A stretch of DNA of 64,000 nt from CAVWGP01 sp963754645 (GTDB lineage: Bacteria > Pseudomonadota > Alphaproteobacteria > Bin65). The notes beneath the pieces are model-generated. The model did no database searches. It was not told where the DNA came from and saw nothing but the letters and a program-made list of their open reading frames with translations. Shown here piece after piece: positions 25,832-34,519 of the stretch. The position numbers and the translations under genes were made by a program. The DNA lies in NCBI GenBank assembly GCA_963754645.1, contig CAVWGP010000001.1, positions 186,001 to 250,000 on the forward strand, given 5' to 3'. Every line of letters begins with the position of its first letter. The first letter of the stretch is position 1.

Positions 25832-27707
25832 ATGTTGCATCTAAAAAATGGCGCTGGCCTCGGCCAACCCAACGACGACGAGGATGTCGCCCATCTTGCC
25901 GACAAGCTGGAGGAGATCGGTGTCTTCGAGCGTCCGGCTTTTGCCGGGGGCGGGCCGCTCACGACGATTTCCGAGGCGATGGTCGACGGCATGAAGCAGG
26001 TCCAGCGCGAGGCGAAGATCGATGTCGATGGCTATGCCCTCGCCGGCGGCCCGACCGAGCGGGCGATCAACAATCGTCTTTTCGCCAAGCCGCGCGGCGC
26101 TTTTCTCTACGCCGACCCGGCAGCTCAGGTCGCGAATCCGGTCGGCGACGGATTTGTCAACGATTTCGCGGATGTGAAGCGCGTCCGGCGCCTGCTCGGC
26201 GCTGGCGGCTATCTCGAAGAGCATCCGGCCGACGATCCGTCGGGTTTTTTCGACCGAGACGTTCCGGGAAGCGCTGTTGAAGTACCAGAACGAGCGCCAG
26301 CTCCGCGCCAACGGTCGAGTGCATCCGCGCAACGAAACCGAAGCCGAACTCGGTCGCGACGCGCTTGCAATGCTGCGGCGCCACAATGACAATTTCGCCG
26401 CATATTACGACCGCGCCGCCGCCGCAGGCGATCCGGACGCGATCCAAGTCAAGTCTCGGCGCGCGGCACGCGAGATTGGGCGCGAAGACGGCGCAGAACG
26501 CCCGCAAGCTCGACAATTCGCCGAGGTTGGCGAGAGCGACTTCGGCGACGCAGAAGCACCAATCATTCGTGGCGAAGGCTCTAAGGAACAAAACAAGTAC
26601 GGACCGCGCGCAACGCTCGAACCCACCGATGACGATAATTTCCTGCGCATCGCAGAGCTCGAGCGCGACGAAGGCGGCAAGCCTTCCACACCACCCTCAG
26701 GCCGCAGCGAAGAAAAGCAGCCGGAACGAGCGGCGCCAGATCTGCCGATCGACCCCTACTCCAACTTTGGCAGCTGGGCGTTGAAGCGCAAGTCGCTGCT
26801 GCCCGAGGGCGTCACGCCGCCCGACGATCCGCTCAAGCCAGACCAGCTCGGCAACCTGCCGACCGAGTGGGGCGACGATATGAGCCGCCCCGGCCAGATG
26901 CCCACCGATCTCGGCGTCAGCCGCAAGACCGAGGTGCGCTATCTTTTCAGCCGGCTCTATCGCGTCGGGGCGGTCGACGAACAAGGCCGGCACCGCCTTA
27001 GCGACGAAGATTTCGCCAAATATCTCGAAGTGGCGGGCGAGCACATCAAGCCCGAGCATTTCGCCGTCTTCGAGATGACGGCCCGCGCGGTTCGCGCCCG
27101 CGTTCTCGACTGGCACACGGCGGCGACCCGCCTTGCGATGTACTACGCGCCGCAATCAACCGGCGAGCAAGCGGTCGATCTGGTCCTCGATCTCACGCCG
27201 CTGGTCGGCCAGGTCAAGGCGGCCAGAGAAGCGGTCGAAGCCATCCAGGACGCCATCGACGCCGACGCCTACGGCGACGACAAAGCGCGCGACTTGGCGA
27301 TCGGCAGGGCGGCCGCCGCGCTCGGCGTGCTCGCCGCACCTGGCGCGCTGGCGGGCGTCGCTCGGCTTCTCCGCCCCTACGCCTACTATCTTCAAACACA
27401 GTTGCATCATTTGATCCCGCTCTATCTCGGCGGCGACAAGAGCGGGCCGACCGTGGCGCTCACCGCCTTTGTCCATCAGCTTGTGTTGCATCGCCGGATG
27501 CGGCGATATTTCGACGAGGTCGAGCCGGGATTGGTGCCGAAGCGAGGCTATCCTGGCACTGTCATTCAAGATAAATTTAAAATCGATGCCCGCCTCAAGC
27601 GGATCGATGAATTCTACCGGTCGCAGAAGGGCAGCTGGTTCACCAACAAGGTGTACGAAGAATGGATAAGGATCTTTCCGGAGGCCTGGAAGCATTTCAG
27701 ACGGTAG
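25832..27707 (+). CDS. polymorphic-toxin-like protein with C-terminal HNH/LHH-type nuclease domain (frameshifted)
   Basis: Large soluble protein (about 624 aa) from ATG 25832, behind GGAGGACTGAC. After residue 140 the frame shifts by one base at a run of six T (26245-26250); reading five T joins ADDPSGF to STETFREALLKYQNERQLRA. The middle is hydrophilic and disordered (residues 200-300), then helical with an alanine-rich stretch (AIGRAAAALGVLAAPGALAG). The C-terminus has LQTQLHHLIPLYLGGDKSGP and FVHQLVLHRRMRRYF, a His-His motif of HNH/EndoVII-like toxin nucleases such as the SitA6/LHH type. No signal peptide or lipobox. A partner resembling an immunity protein overlaps its end. Nuclease identity is inferred from motifs. 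Confidence 0.65.
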
Positions 27708-28378
27708 GTTACGTAATTCACTGCTATGAGGCCGGCGAGTATTGGAACAGCCGGCCGATCGAGGGCGTTCACTGTCCTGTTTGTTTCGTCGTTCACGACT
27801 TCGAGAAGGTGTCGGATCGCTTTGAGGTTCGCGTCGCCCACGACACGATCATGACGCGGGACAATTTCACGATGGTGGTATCGAAGCGGTTCCGGGAGTT
27901 TTGCGCACGGAACGGCTACGACGACATCGAATTCCATCTCGTCGATCAAAACAAGGAGCTGTACGAACTCCGCCCAACGCGAATCTTGCGCGTCGATCTG
28001 GAAAAATCGCAACCGGACTTCTGGAGCATTTGCCTGCGTTGCGGCAAATTCGACGCGGTCCTGATCGGACGCGGCGTGTTCTTCAAGTACGTCGACCAGC
28101 CGTTGCCCGACGGCTTCTACCGCACCGATTTTCACTGGGGTCAGGGTTGCGCCCGCAGGCCAAAGATCATTGTCGGACCGGAGACGAAGCAGAAGCTGAA
28201 GCGCGAAGGTTTCAAACGCATAGCCTATGAACCCGTGCCTTATGTGGTCCCCCGAGGGAAGCCCGCCGTCAAGACGGCCGAGGACGAGGCCGCTGAGCCG
28301 GAGCGCGAACCGCCTTTTTACTACTATCGCGATTGGAAGGAGCGGTTGCAGTATTTGAGGAAGTATTTCCGCTGGTGA
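27662..28378 (+). CDS. double-CXXC immunity-type protein (SitI6-like)
   Basis: A 238-aa cytoplasmic protein that starts inside the toxin gene, overlapping it by 46 nt. It carries CPVC near residue 40 and CLRCG near residue 122, the two-zinc-knuckle layout of the double-CXXCG (Gmx_para_CXXCG) family, to which Myxococcus SitI6 immunity proteins belong. The later segment DGFYRTDFHWGQG followed by PKIIVGPETKQKLKREGFKR also matches how that family reads. The C-terminus is basic and aromatic. Gene order (toxin, then immunity) and overlap support the assignment; no experimental proof exists in the sequence. Confidence 0.65.
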   Translation: MDKDLSGGLEAFQTVGYVIHCYEAGEYWNSRPIEGVHCPVCFVVHDFEKVSDRFEVRVAHDTIMTRDNFTMVVSKRFREFCARNGYDDIEFHLVDQNKELYELRPTRILRVDLEKSQPDFWSICLRCGKFDAVLIGRGVFFKYVDQPLPDGFYRTDFHWGQGCARRPKIIVGPETKQKLKREGFKRIAYEPVPYVVPRGKPAVKTAEDEAAEPEREPPFYYYRDWKERLQYLRKYFRW

Positions 28379-28445
28379 CGAGCGCGTCGGATTCGTGACG
28401 TTGAATGCCGGGGCGCCGGCGGCGCGCCCGCGCGGTCGCCGCGCC

Positions 28446-28482
28446 AAGAAAAAGGGCCGCGCCCCCTGCGGGAGCGCGGCCC
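28446..28482 (-). terminator. rho-independent terminator of groESL
   Basis: GC-rich stem GGGCCGCGC (28454-28462) pairs with GCGCGGCCC (28474-28482). On the minus strand it is followed by a T-rich tail (28446-28453 complement, TTTTTCTT). It lies about 28 nt beyond the groEL stop and also faces the end of the convergent immunity gene. Confidence 0.85.
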
Positions 28483-28509
28483 AATCCGTGAGTCCGACAC
28501 GAACTGAGT

Positions 28510-30159
28510 TTAGAAGTCCATGCCGCCCATGCCGCCATCCATGCCGCCGTGGCCGTGGGCGGGCATTGCGGCTTTCTTTTCCGGCTTTTCGGCAACCATG
28601 GCTTCGGTCGTGATCAGGAGGGCCGCAACCGAGGCCGCATCTTGCAGCGCGCAACGCACGACCTTCGTCGGGTCGATGATGCCGCTCTTGATGAGGTCCT
28701 TGTAGGTGCCTTCCTGGGCGTCGTAGCCGTAGTTGTAATTGTCGTTCTCGAGCACCTTGCCAATTACGACGGAGCCGTCGGCGCCGGCGTTCTGGACGAT
28801 CTGCCGCGCCGGCGCCTGGAGCGCGCGGCGGACGATCTCGACGCCGACCTTCTGGTCGTCGTTCTCGGGCTTGAGGCGATCGAGCACCTTGGCCGCGCGC
28901 AGCAGCGCGACGCCGCCGCCCGGCACGATGCCTTCCTCGACCGCGGCGCGGGTCGCGTGCATCGCGTCATCGACGCGATCCTTGCGCTCCTTCACCTCGA
29001 CTTCGGTGGCGCCGCCGACGCGGATCACCGCGACGCCGCCCGCGAGCTTCGCGAGCCGCTCCTGCAGCTTCTCCTTGTCGTAGTCCGACGTGGTCTCCTC
29101 GATCTGCTGCTTGATCTGGCCGCAGCGGCCCTCGATTTCCTTCTTGTTGCCGGCGCCGTCGACGATAGTGGAGTTTTCCTTGTCGATCAGCACTTTCTTG
29201 GCGCGGCCGAGCATGTCGATGCCGACGCTTTCGAGCTTGATGCCGAGATCTTCGCTGATGACCTGGCCCTTGGTCAGGATCGCGATGTCCTCGAGCATCG
29301 CCTTGCGGCGATCTCCGAAGCCCGGCGCCTTGACGGCCGCGACCTTCAAGCCGCCACGCAGCTTGTTGACCACGAGCGTCGCGAGCGCTTCGCCTTCGAC
29401 GTCTTCGGCGATGATGAGCAGCGGCTTGCCGGTCTGCACCACGGCTTCGAGCAGCGGCAGCATCGGCTGCAGGCCCGAGAGCTTCTTCTCGTGGATCAGG
29501 ATATACGGATCCTCGAGCACGGTGCGCATCTTTTCGGCGTCGGTGACGAAATAGGGCGAGATGTAGCCGCGATCGAACTGCATGCCCTCGACGACTTCGA
29601 GCTCGGTCTCGAGCGACTTGGCTTCCTCGACCGTGATCACGCCTTCATTGCCGACCTTTTCCATCGCCTTGGCGATCATGCGGCCGATGTCCTTTTCGCC
29701 GTTCGCCGAGATCGTGCCGACCTGGGCGATCTCTTCGTTCGACGAAACCTTCTTCGAGCGCTTCTTGAGTTCGTCGACGACGGCTTCCACCGCCATGTCG
29801 ACGCCGCGCTTCAAGTCCATCGGGTTCATGCCGGCGGCCACCGATTTGGCGCCTTCCTTGACGATGGTGTGCGCGAGCACGGTCGCGGTCGTGGTGCCGT
29901 CGCCGGCCACGTCCGAGGTCTTGGATGCGACTTCACGCACCATTTGCGCGCCCATGTTCTCGAACTTGTCGGCGAGTTCGATTTCCTTGGCCACCGTCAC
30001 ACCGTCCTTGGTGATGCGCGGCGCGCCGAAGGATTTGTCGAGCACGACATTGCGGCCCTTGGGCCCCAGTGTGACGCGTACCGCGTCGGCCAGAATGTCG
30101 ATGCCGCGCAGCATGCGCGCGCGGGCATCGCCGCCGAAGCGAACTTCTTTCGCTGCCAT
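28510..30159 (-). CDS. groEL: 60-kDa chaperonin GroEL
   Basis: Full-length GroEL, 549 aa, which forms the double-ring folding chamber with GroES and ATP. Recognisable are the N-terminal AAKEVRFGGDARARMLRGID, the ATP loop VTLGPKGRNVVLDKS, the VAGDGTTTATVLA region with the catalytic Asp, and the apical AAVKAPGFGDRRKAMLEDIA. The usual Gly-Met tail is present at the C-terminus (HGGMDGGMGGMDF). It is the second gene of the groESL operon, 58 nt after groES, and ends at a strong terminator. Confidence 0.98.
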   Translation of the reverse strand: MAAKEVRFGGDARARMLRGIDILADAVRVTLGPKGRNVVLDKSFGAPRITKDGVTVAKEIELADKFENMGAQMVREVASKTSDVAGDGTTTATVLAHTIVKEGAKSVAAGMNPMDLKRGVDMAVEAVVDELKKRSKKVSSNEEIAQVGTISANGEKDIGRMIAKAMEKVGNEGVITVEEAKSLETELEVVEGMQFDRGYISPYFVTDAEKMRTVLEDPYILIHEKKLSGLQPMLPLLEAVVQTGKPLLIIAEDVEGEALATLVVNKLRGGLKVAAVKAPGFGDRRKAMLEDIAILTKGQVISEDLGIKLESVGIDMLGRAKKVLIDKENSTIVDGAGNKKEIEGRCGQIKQQIEETTSDYDKEKLQERLAKLAGGVAVIRVGGATEVEVKERKDRVDDAMHATRAAVEEGIVPGGGVALLRAAKVLDRLKPENDDQKVGVEIVRRALQAPARQIVQNAGADGSVVIGKVLENDNYNYGYDAQEGTYKDLIKSGIIDPTKVVRCALQDAASVAALLITTEAMVAEKPEKKAAMPAHGHGGMDGGMGGMDF

Positions 30160-30217
30160 TGGTCAGTCCTCTCTTGGTTATCGATTGCTTGTTGCGAAAA
30201 TCGTCGGGCGCGCGGCC

Positions 30218-30535
30218 TTAGGCGGCCTTGCGCGTGGCTTTTGCCACGCCTTCGATGATGCCCATGATGTCGCTTTCCTTCATGATGAGCAGCTCTTCGC
30301 CGTCCATCTTGACTTCGGTGCCCGACCATTTGCCGAACAGGATGCGATCGCCGGCCTTCACGTCGAGCGGAACCAGCTCGCCACGCTCGTTGCGCGCGCC
30401 GGCGCCGACAGAGACGACTTCGCCTTCCATCGGCTTTTCCTTGGCGGTGTCGGGAATGATGATCCCGCCCTTGGTCTTTTCTTCGCCTTCAACGCGGCGC
30501 ACAAGCACGCGGTCGTGCAGCGGCCTGAACTTCAT
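30218..30535 (-). CDS. groES: 10-kDa co-chaperonin GroES
   Basis: GroES, 105 aa, lid of the GroEL chamber. It starts MKFRPLHDRVLVRRVEGEEK, has the mobile loop EEKTKGGIIIPDTAKEKPME and the FGKWSGTEVKMDGEELLIMK end typical of the family. ATG 30535 is preceded by AAGGAGATTGGC. Regulation by the CIRCE/HrcA system is indicated by the inverted repeat upstream. Confidence 0.98.
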   Translation of the reverse strand: MKFRPLHDRVLVRRVEGEEKTKGGIIIPDTAKEKPMEGEVVSVGAGARNERGELVPLDVKAGDRILFGKWSGTEVKMDGEELLIMKESDIMGIIEGVAKATRKAA

Positions 30536-30582
30536 GCCAATCTCCTTGATATGATTGAGTTTATTTTAAACCTTGGGGATTT

Positions 30583-30609
30583 CTAGCACTCGATACTGTC
30601 GACTGCTAG
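30583..30609 (-). promoter_or_regulatory. CIRCE operator (HrcA binding site) of groESL
   Basis: CTAGCACTC - nine bases - GACTGCTAG at 30583-30609 matches the CIRCE consensus (TTAGCACTC-N9-GAGTGCTAA) with one change in each outer and inner position. It lies about 50 nt upstream of the groES start, the usual place for heat-shock repression by HrcA. Confidence 0.9.
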
Positions 30610-30813
30610 CAACGCCTGAGTAAATGGCAATTCCGCCTTGGCCTGTCAAGAGTTCCGATTGTTAAAATATAAAATCAAAACATATTATTATTTTGAATTT
30701 AAATTACGTCTCGTAGTGAAACCAGAAAGATAATTAGATCAATGTGTTTGGCGACAAGCATGGCTGGTGTATAGGTCCGCTGGCAACGATGAAGCCGGGG
30801 CGGATAGCGGATC

Positions 30814-31950
30814 GTGACATTGCGTTTTCTTGCGACCGGACTTGTGGCGCTGATCCTCGGCGGGGCGCTCGGCCGTTATGTATTGGCGCCGGATGCGATC
30901 GTCATTGAGCGTATCAAGGTCGTCGAGCGCGTCGTCGAAGTGCCGGCACCGCCGCCCCCGCCGCCGAAGCCGGTCGAGCCGCCGACCGTGACACTGCGGG
31001 TGCTGACCAGCTACCCGGTGTCCCTGCCGCAATTCGGCACGCTGGCGCCGAAACTGGCGGAGCGCGTCAAACGCGTTTCGGACGGGCGTTTTCTCATTGA
31101 GTTCGAACAGCCGGGCCGGACCATCGCGCCGGAAAAATGTCTTGAGGAAGCCAGCAAGGGCGCAATCGACGGCTGCTGGTCGACACCCGGAATGTGGAGC
31201 GGAAAAGATCCGTCCTTCGCGATCTTCGGCGGCCATCCGTTCGGCCCCGCCGCGGTCGAGCATGTGGCCTGGATGCTGTATGGCGGCGGCAACGACATGC
31301 TCGATTTGCTCTATGCCCGGCACGACGTGAAGTCGCTGATGTGCGGCGCGACTTCGGCCGAGGCCGGAGGCTGGTTCCGCAAGCCGGTCGAGGAGGTCGA
31401 AAATCTCCGCGGCCTGCGCATTCGCGCGTTCGGCCTCGCCGCCCGGGTCTACAAGCAGATCGGCGCGGAACCGCTCCACCTCGATGCGCAGCGCATGATG
31501 GACGCGGCGAAGGCCGGCGAGATCGACGCGGCGGAATATTCCTTCCCGCTGATCGACGCCAGCGTCGGCCTGCACGAGCACTTGACGCAGTATTATTTTC
31601 CCGGCTGGCAGCAGCCGACGACGCCGCTCGAACTGCTGATCCACCGCAAAGTTTGGGATCAGCTGCCCCTGGCGACCAAGGCCATGCTCGAAACCGCCTG
31701 CGCCGCCTCGATCCAGGACGGGCTGGCCGAGGGCGAGGCGCTGCAGGCCGCGGCGCTGCGCGAACTCAAGGCCCGGGGCGTCACGTTTCACCGCTGGCCG
31801 CAGCCGGTCTACGACGAATTGCAACGCGCCTGGCAAATCGTCGTCGAACGCGAGGCCGAAGCGGACGCAAACTTCAAGAAAATCTGGTCGTCGCTGACGG
31901 CGTTCCGCGCCGAATACGCGAACTGGCGCCGCCTCGGCCATATGCCGTGA
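30814..31950 (+). CDS. membrane-anchored TRAP-type (DctP-like) substrate-binding protein
   Basis: A 378-aa extracytoplasmic protein from GTG 30814. An N-terminal membrane segment (FLATGLVALILGGALGRYVL) is followed by a charged/valine stretch and a proline linker (PAPPPPPPKPVEPP). The DctP-type fold comes next: FGTLAPKLAERVKRVSDGRF, then the WFRKPVEEVENLRGLRIRAF segment with the conserved Arg that binds the ligand carboxylate. No TRAP permease gene lies nearby. TRAP receptors are normally free in the periplasm, so the anchor and rigid linker are unusual. It may serve as a tethered sensor or use a distant transporter. Confidence 0.8.
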   Translation: MTLRFLATGLVALILGGALGRYVLAPDAIVIERIKVVERVVEVPAPPPPPPKPVEPPTVTLRVLTSYPVSLPQFGTLAPKLAERVKRVSDGRFLIEFEQPGRTIAPEKCLEEASKGAIDGCWSTPGMWSGKDPSFAIFGGHPFGPAAVEHVAWMLYGGGNDMLDLLYARHDVKSLMCGATSAEAGGWFRKPVEEVENLRGLRIRAFGLAARVYKQIGAEPLHLDAQRMMDAAKAGEIDAAEYSFPLIDASVGLHEHLTQYYFPGWQQPTTPLELLIHRKVWDQLPLATKAMLETACAASIQDGLAEGEALQAAALRELKARGVTFHRWPQPVYDELQRAWQIVVEREAEADANFKKIWSSLTAFRAEYANWRRLGHMP

Positions 31951-31966
31951 GCGGCGCCGCGGCGGC

Positions 31967-33067
31967 TTAAGGCCCGGGCGACGCGACGCGCCGCGGCGCC
32001 GCCCGCCCGGCCGCGGGAGGCCGGTCCTTCTGCGGGTCCGGCGTGATGCAAGCGTAGAACTTCGCCTTGGGCAGGCGCGCGCGCAAGCAGGATTGCACGA
32101 AACCGAGCTGCTCCTCGGCGTGATACACGTAATAGGCGTAGGCGGCGACGCGGACACCCTTGCGGTCGGTGAAATGCCCGAACCGGTCGATCTTGCCCTT
32201 GACCGAGGGATAGGCGCGCTCGAACAGGCTCTTGATGCCGGTTTCGTCGACGTAATTGTCCGGCAATTGGTCGAACGGCCCGTCGTAGTAATTGTTGCGC
32301 AACGCGTTCGGGCCGAATACGGCGATGAGAATCTTGCGATCGTTTTCGGCGTCGAGGTAATAGGCAAAGCCGGTGCGCCGGCCGATCGCAATATGGGCGC
32401 CGAGCGCCTTGTAGGTTTCCGGCGCGTCGGCGTCTTCGTTGAGAAGATAGTGGAAGCGGTTCTCGCCCGTGTTGAAGATCAAGTGGAAGCGCACGCCCGA
32501 CTCATCGAAGACGGGTCCGACAAAGATTTCGTCGCTGCGCAGCTTTGCCTTGCGCGGCGGCGCCATGCCGGGGTCGAACAGGCGGAACGTCACTGCCTTG
32601 CCCCGGAACGCGACCTCATAGACGAAGCGCTCCCGCCGCGCGACGATGACGCCGTCTGCCGCGCCGAGCGACTTTTCGAAGCCCTCGTAGTCCTGGAACT
32701 TTGCATTCTCGTCGTATTCGAAATAACCGAGATGCAGAATGCCGTCGTCGCGATCACGCGCGTCGAGACGGAAATTGCCCCAATACGTCCGGCCTTTGGC
32801 GAAGAGGCTCCAATAGAAATAATTCTCGCTCGGATAAACCGTCACGCTCGGCGGCAATTGTGCGAAGACGTGGGCGAAAACCGCCTCGGGATCGGCGATA
32901 TCGAGTTCGGCCCGCAGGCCCTCGATGAATTGCTGATTGAAGGAAACGTGGCTCGCCGGCGGCTTGACCGTCTCAGCCAAAGCTTCGGCGCCGCAAGGAA
33001 GCACGGCCAGCGCCGCGGCGAAGATCGCGAGCTTCGCCCGCCCACTGGACCGCGCCACGGCGCTCAC
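31967..33067 (-). CDS. secreted hypothetical protein, coupled to the Trp/His repeat gene
   Basis: Protein of 366 aa with a signal peptide (LAIFAAALAVLPCGAEALAE). The mature part is rich in beta-type segments (TYWGNFRLDARDRDDGILHL, VTFRLFDPGMAP, YDGPFDQLPDNYVDETGIKS) without a family I recognise. The chosen start is GTG 33067, which overlaps the TGA of the upstream gene as GTGA; an ATG at 33112 would overlap that gene by 49 nt. It ends in a proline/arginine tail. Its strict coupling implies a joint role with the Trp/His protein. Confidence 0.65.
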   Translation of the reverse strand: MSAVARSSGRAKLAIFAAALAVLPCGAEALAETVKPPASHVSFNQQFIEGLRAELDIADPEAVFAHVFAQLPPSVTVYPSENYFYWSLFAKGRTYWGNFRLDARDRDDGILHLGYFEYDENAKFQDYEGFEKSLGAADGVIVARRERFVYEVAFRGKAVTFRLFDPGMAPPRKAKLRSDEIFVGPVFDESGVRFHLIFNTGENRFHYLLNEDADAPETYKALGAHIAIGRRTGFAYYLDAENDRKILIAVFGPNALRNNYYDGPFDQLPDNYVDETGIKSLFERAYPSVKGKIDRFGHFTDRKGVRVAAYAYYVYHAEEQLGFVQSCLRARLPKAKFYACITPDPQKDRPPAAGRAAPRRVASPGP

Positions 33068-33582
33068 CAGCTGAAGGCCGAACGATGCCAGCTCCGGCCC
33101 GGCGCGTGCCACGAAAACGCACTGCTATGGCCGTACCAGGATCGGCCGTAGGCGTGCCAACTCCGGGCGTACTGATGCCCGCCCCAACTATGCTGCGCGA
33201 TATGCCACGACCGCGGCGCGAAATGCCCTTCCCACGAATGCGGGGCCCAATGCCAGGTTTGCCAGGGGTTGTGCGTCGTCGCCCAAGTCAGGCCGCTCGT
33301 GTGCCAGGAGCGGGCCGGCGCATGCCAGGAAAAATTCCCGTAATGCCCGGACCAGGATTGTTGATAGGTGTGCCAGCTTCGGCCGTAAACATGTCCGCTC
33401 CAAGTATGGTGGGATATGTGCCAGGATCGGGCGCCGATATGACCGCCCCAGGACACCCCGGGATAGTGCCATGTCGAGCCGGCATTGTGCTGCGCCAGCG
33501 CCGATGCGGACATCGACATCATTGCCAAGCCAAGCAGCGCGCCGACCGCGCCGGAAATTATGCTCGCTGATTCCAGTCTCAT
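33064..33582 (-). CDS. secreted Trp/His-rich tandem-repeat protein
   Basis: A 172-aa protein with a signal peptide (to about ALAQ, residue 30). The mature part consists almost wholly of short degenerate units with Trp every 7-10 residues: RSWHISHHTWSGHVYG, RSWHTYQQSWSGHYGN, FSWHAPARSWHTSG and similar. I count about 20 Trp and 22 His in some 140 residues, with Ser and Gly filling most of the rest and almost no Lys, Cys or Leu. No family is recognised. Metal binding, heme binding or a stacked beta-solenoid are possible. Its stop overlaps the next gene's start (GTGA). Confidence 0.7.
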   Translation of the reverse strand: MRLESASIISGAVGALLGLAMMSMSASALAQHNAGSTWHYPGVSWGGHIGARSWHISHHTWSGHVYGRSWHTYQQSWSGHYGNFSWHAPARSWHTSGLTWATTHNPWQTWHWAPHSWEGHFAPRSWHIAQHSWGGHQYARSWHAYGRSWYGHSSAFSWHAPGRSWHRSAFSW

Positions 33583-33726
33583 TGCTGCACGCGCCCGGAC
33601 GAAAAACCGGACCCTCGTTCGTTCCTTGCACGAAAAAGGATGTCAGCCGGATGAACCAGCGTCCTTGACCTAAATCAGGCGGCGGTATCCGCGAGACCCG
33701 CGCAACGACCGCCGATGGAAGTCCGG

Positions 33727-34263
33727 TCAGCCCGCGCTGTCCTTCGATTTGCCGCGGCCCTTGAAGGCGTTCGGGTTGACCTTGTCGCCGGCGCCGGCGC
33801 CCCACGCCTTGAGATCGCCGCCCTGGCCATACATCCAGCTATAGCCGCCTTGCGGATTGGTCAGGATTTCCCACCAATTGTCGTCGATATCCATCAAGTA
33901 GAAGCAATAGGTGCCGTGCTGATCGGCCGGCTTGGTGACCTGCTTGATGCCGAATTTTTCCTTGTCGCGCTGGCAGATTTCCCAGGCGCGATCGACTTCC
34001 TCGCGCGTCGGCACGTCGAGGCCGTTGTGGTTGAGCAAAGGCATGACGGGCTTTTTTGGGCTCTGCACCACCGCGATGGTGTTGTACCCGCCGAGCCGGA
34101 TCATGAGCGAGATCGGACTGGTGCGGATGGTCTCGAGGCCGAGGAACTCCTCGTAAAACCGGCGCGAAGCTTCAAGATCGCGCAATTCGAGCGTGCCATG
34201 CGAGAGAAATTGCAGCTTCAGAGCCGGCTCAACCTTGGTGTTCTGCTGTTCTTGCGTATCCAT
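33727..34263 (-). CDS. VOC-superfamily protein (glyoxalase/extradiol dioxygenase-like)
   Basis: A 178-aa protein. ATG 34263 is chosen because GGGAGGCAACGG lies upstream. The vicinal-oxygen-chelate fold shows in LSHGTLELRDLEASRRFYEE (metal His), LLNHNGLDVPTREEVDRAWE (second His) and DIDDNWWEIL (metal Glu). Its substrate is unknown. The C-terminus (KAWGAGAGDKVNPNAFKGRG) is a basic tail. A 28-bp palindrome upstream (34306-34333) suggests direct regulation by a dimeric repressor. Confidence 0.8.
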   Translation of the reverse strand: MDTQEQQNTKVEPALKLQFLSHGTLELRDLEASRRFYEEFLGLETIRTSPISLMIRLGGYNTIAVVQSPKKPVMPLLNHNGLDVPTREEVDRAWEICQRDKEKFGIKQVTKPADQHGTYCFYLMDIDDNWWEILTNPQGGYSWMYGQGGDLKAWGAGAGDKVNPNAFKGRGKSKDSAG

Positions 34264-34305
34264 GTCCGTTGCCTCCCAGGGCAATGCCACGCCGCCTTGC
34301 GTATC

Positions 34306-34333
34306 TAACTATAGAGGCCGATCGGTATAGTTA
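34306..34333. promoter_or_regulatory. palindromic operator TAACTATA-N12-TATAGTTA
   Basis: Perfect inverted repeat of 8 bp arms with a 12-bp spacer, 42-70 nt upstream of the VOC gene start. Arms are AT-rich in GC-rich DNA, as expected for a MarR/TetR/LysR-like binding site. The regulator is not in the window as far as can be told. Confidence 0.55.
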
Positions 34334-34519
34334 AAACCCCAAAACCGGCGGTCGCAAGGGTTTGCGCCGATGTTGCCGGACCCGACTATACGCGGTCAGC
34401 AAGCGCATCGCCGATCCGCTAATCATTAAGGGCGCGCCCACGGTTTATTCGTGGCAAAATGTCGGCGATTAACGAGTTATTCATCGATCTTCTGTAGAAA
34501 CCTGCCTGCGAGCACGGCT

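Noticed and set aside
28549..30258. 569-codon plus-strand frame opposite groEL
   Set aside because: Perfect GroEL is encoded on the other strand; the frame is a composition artefact.
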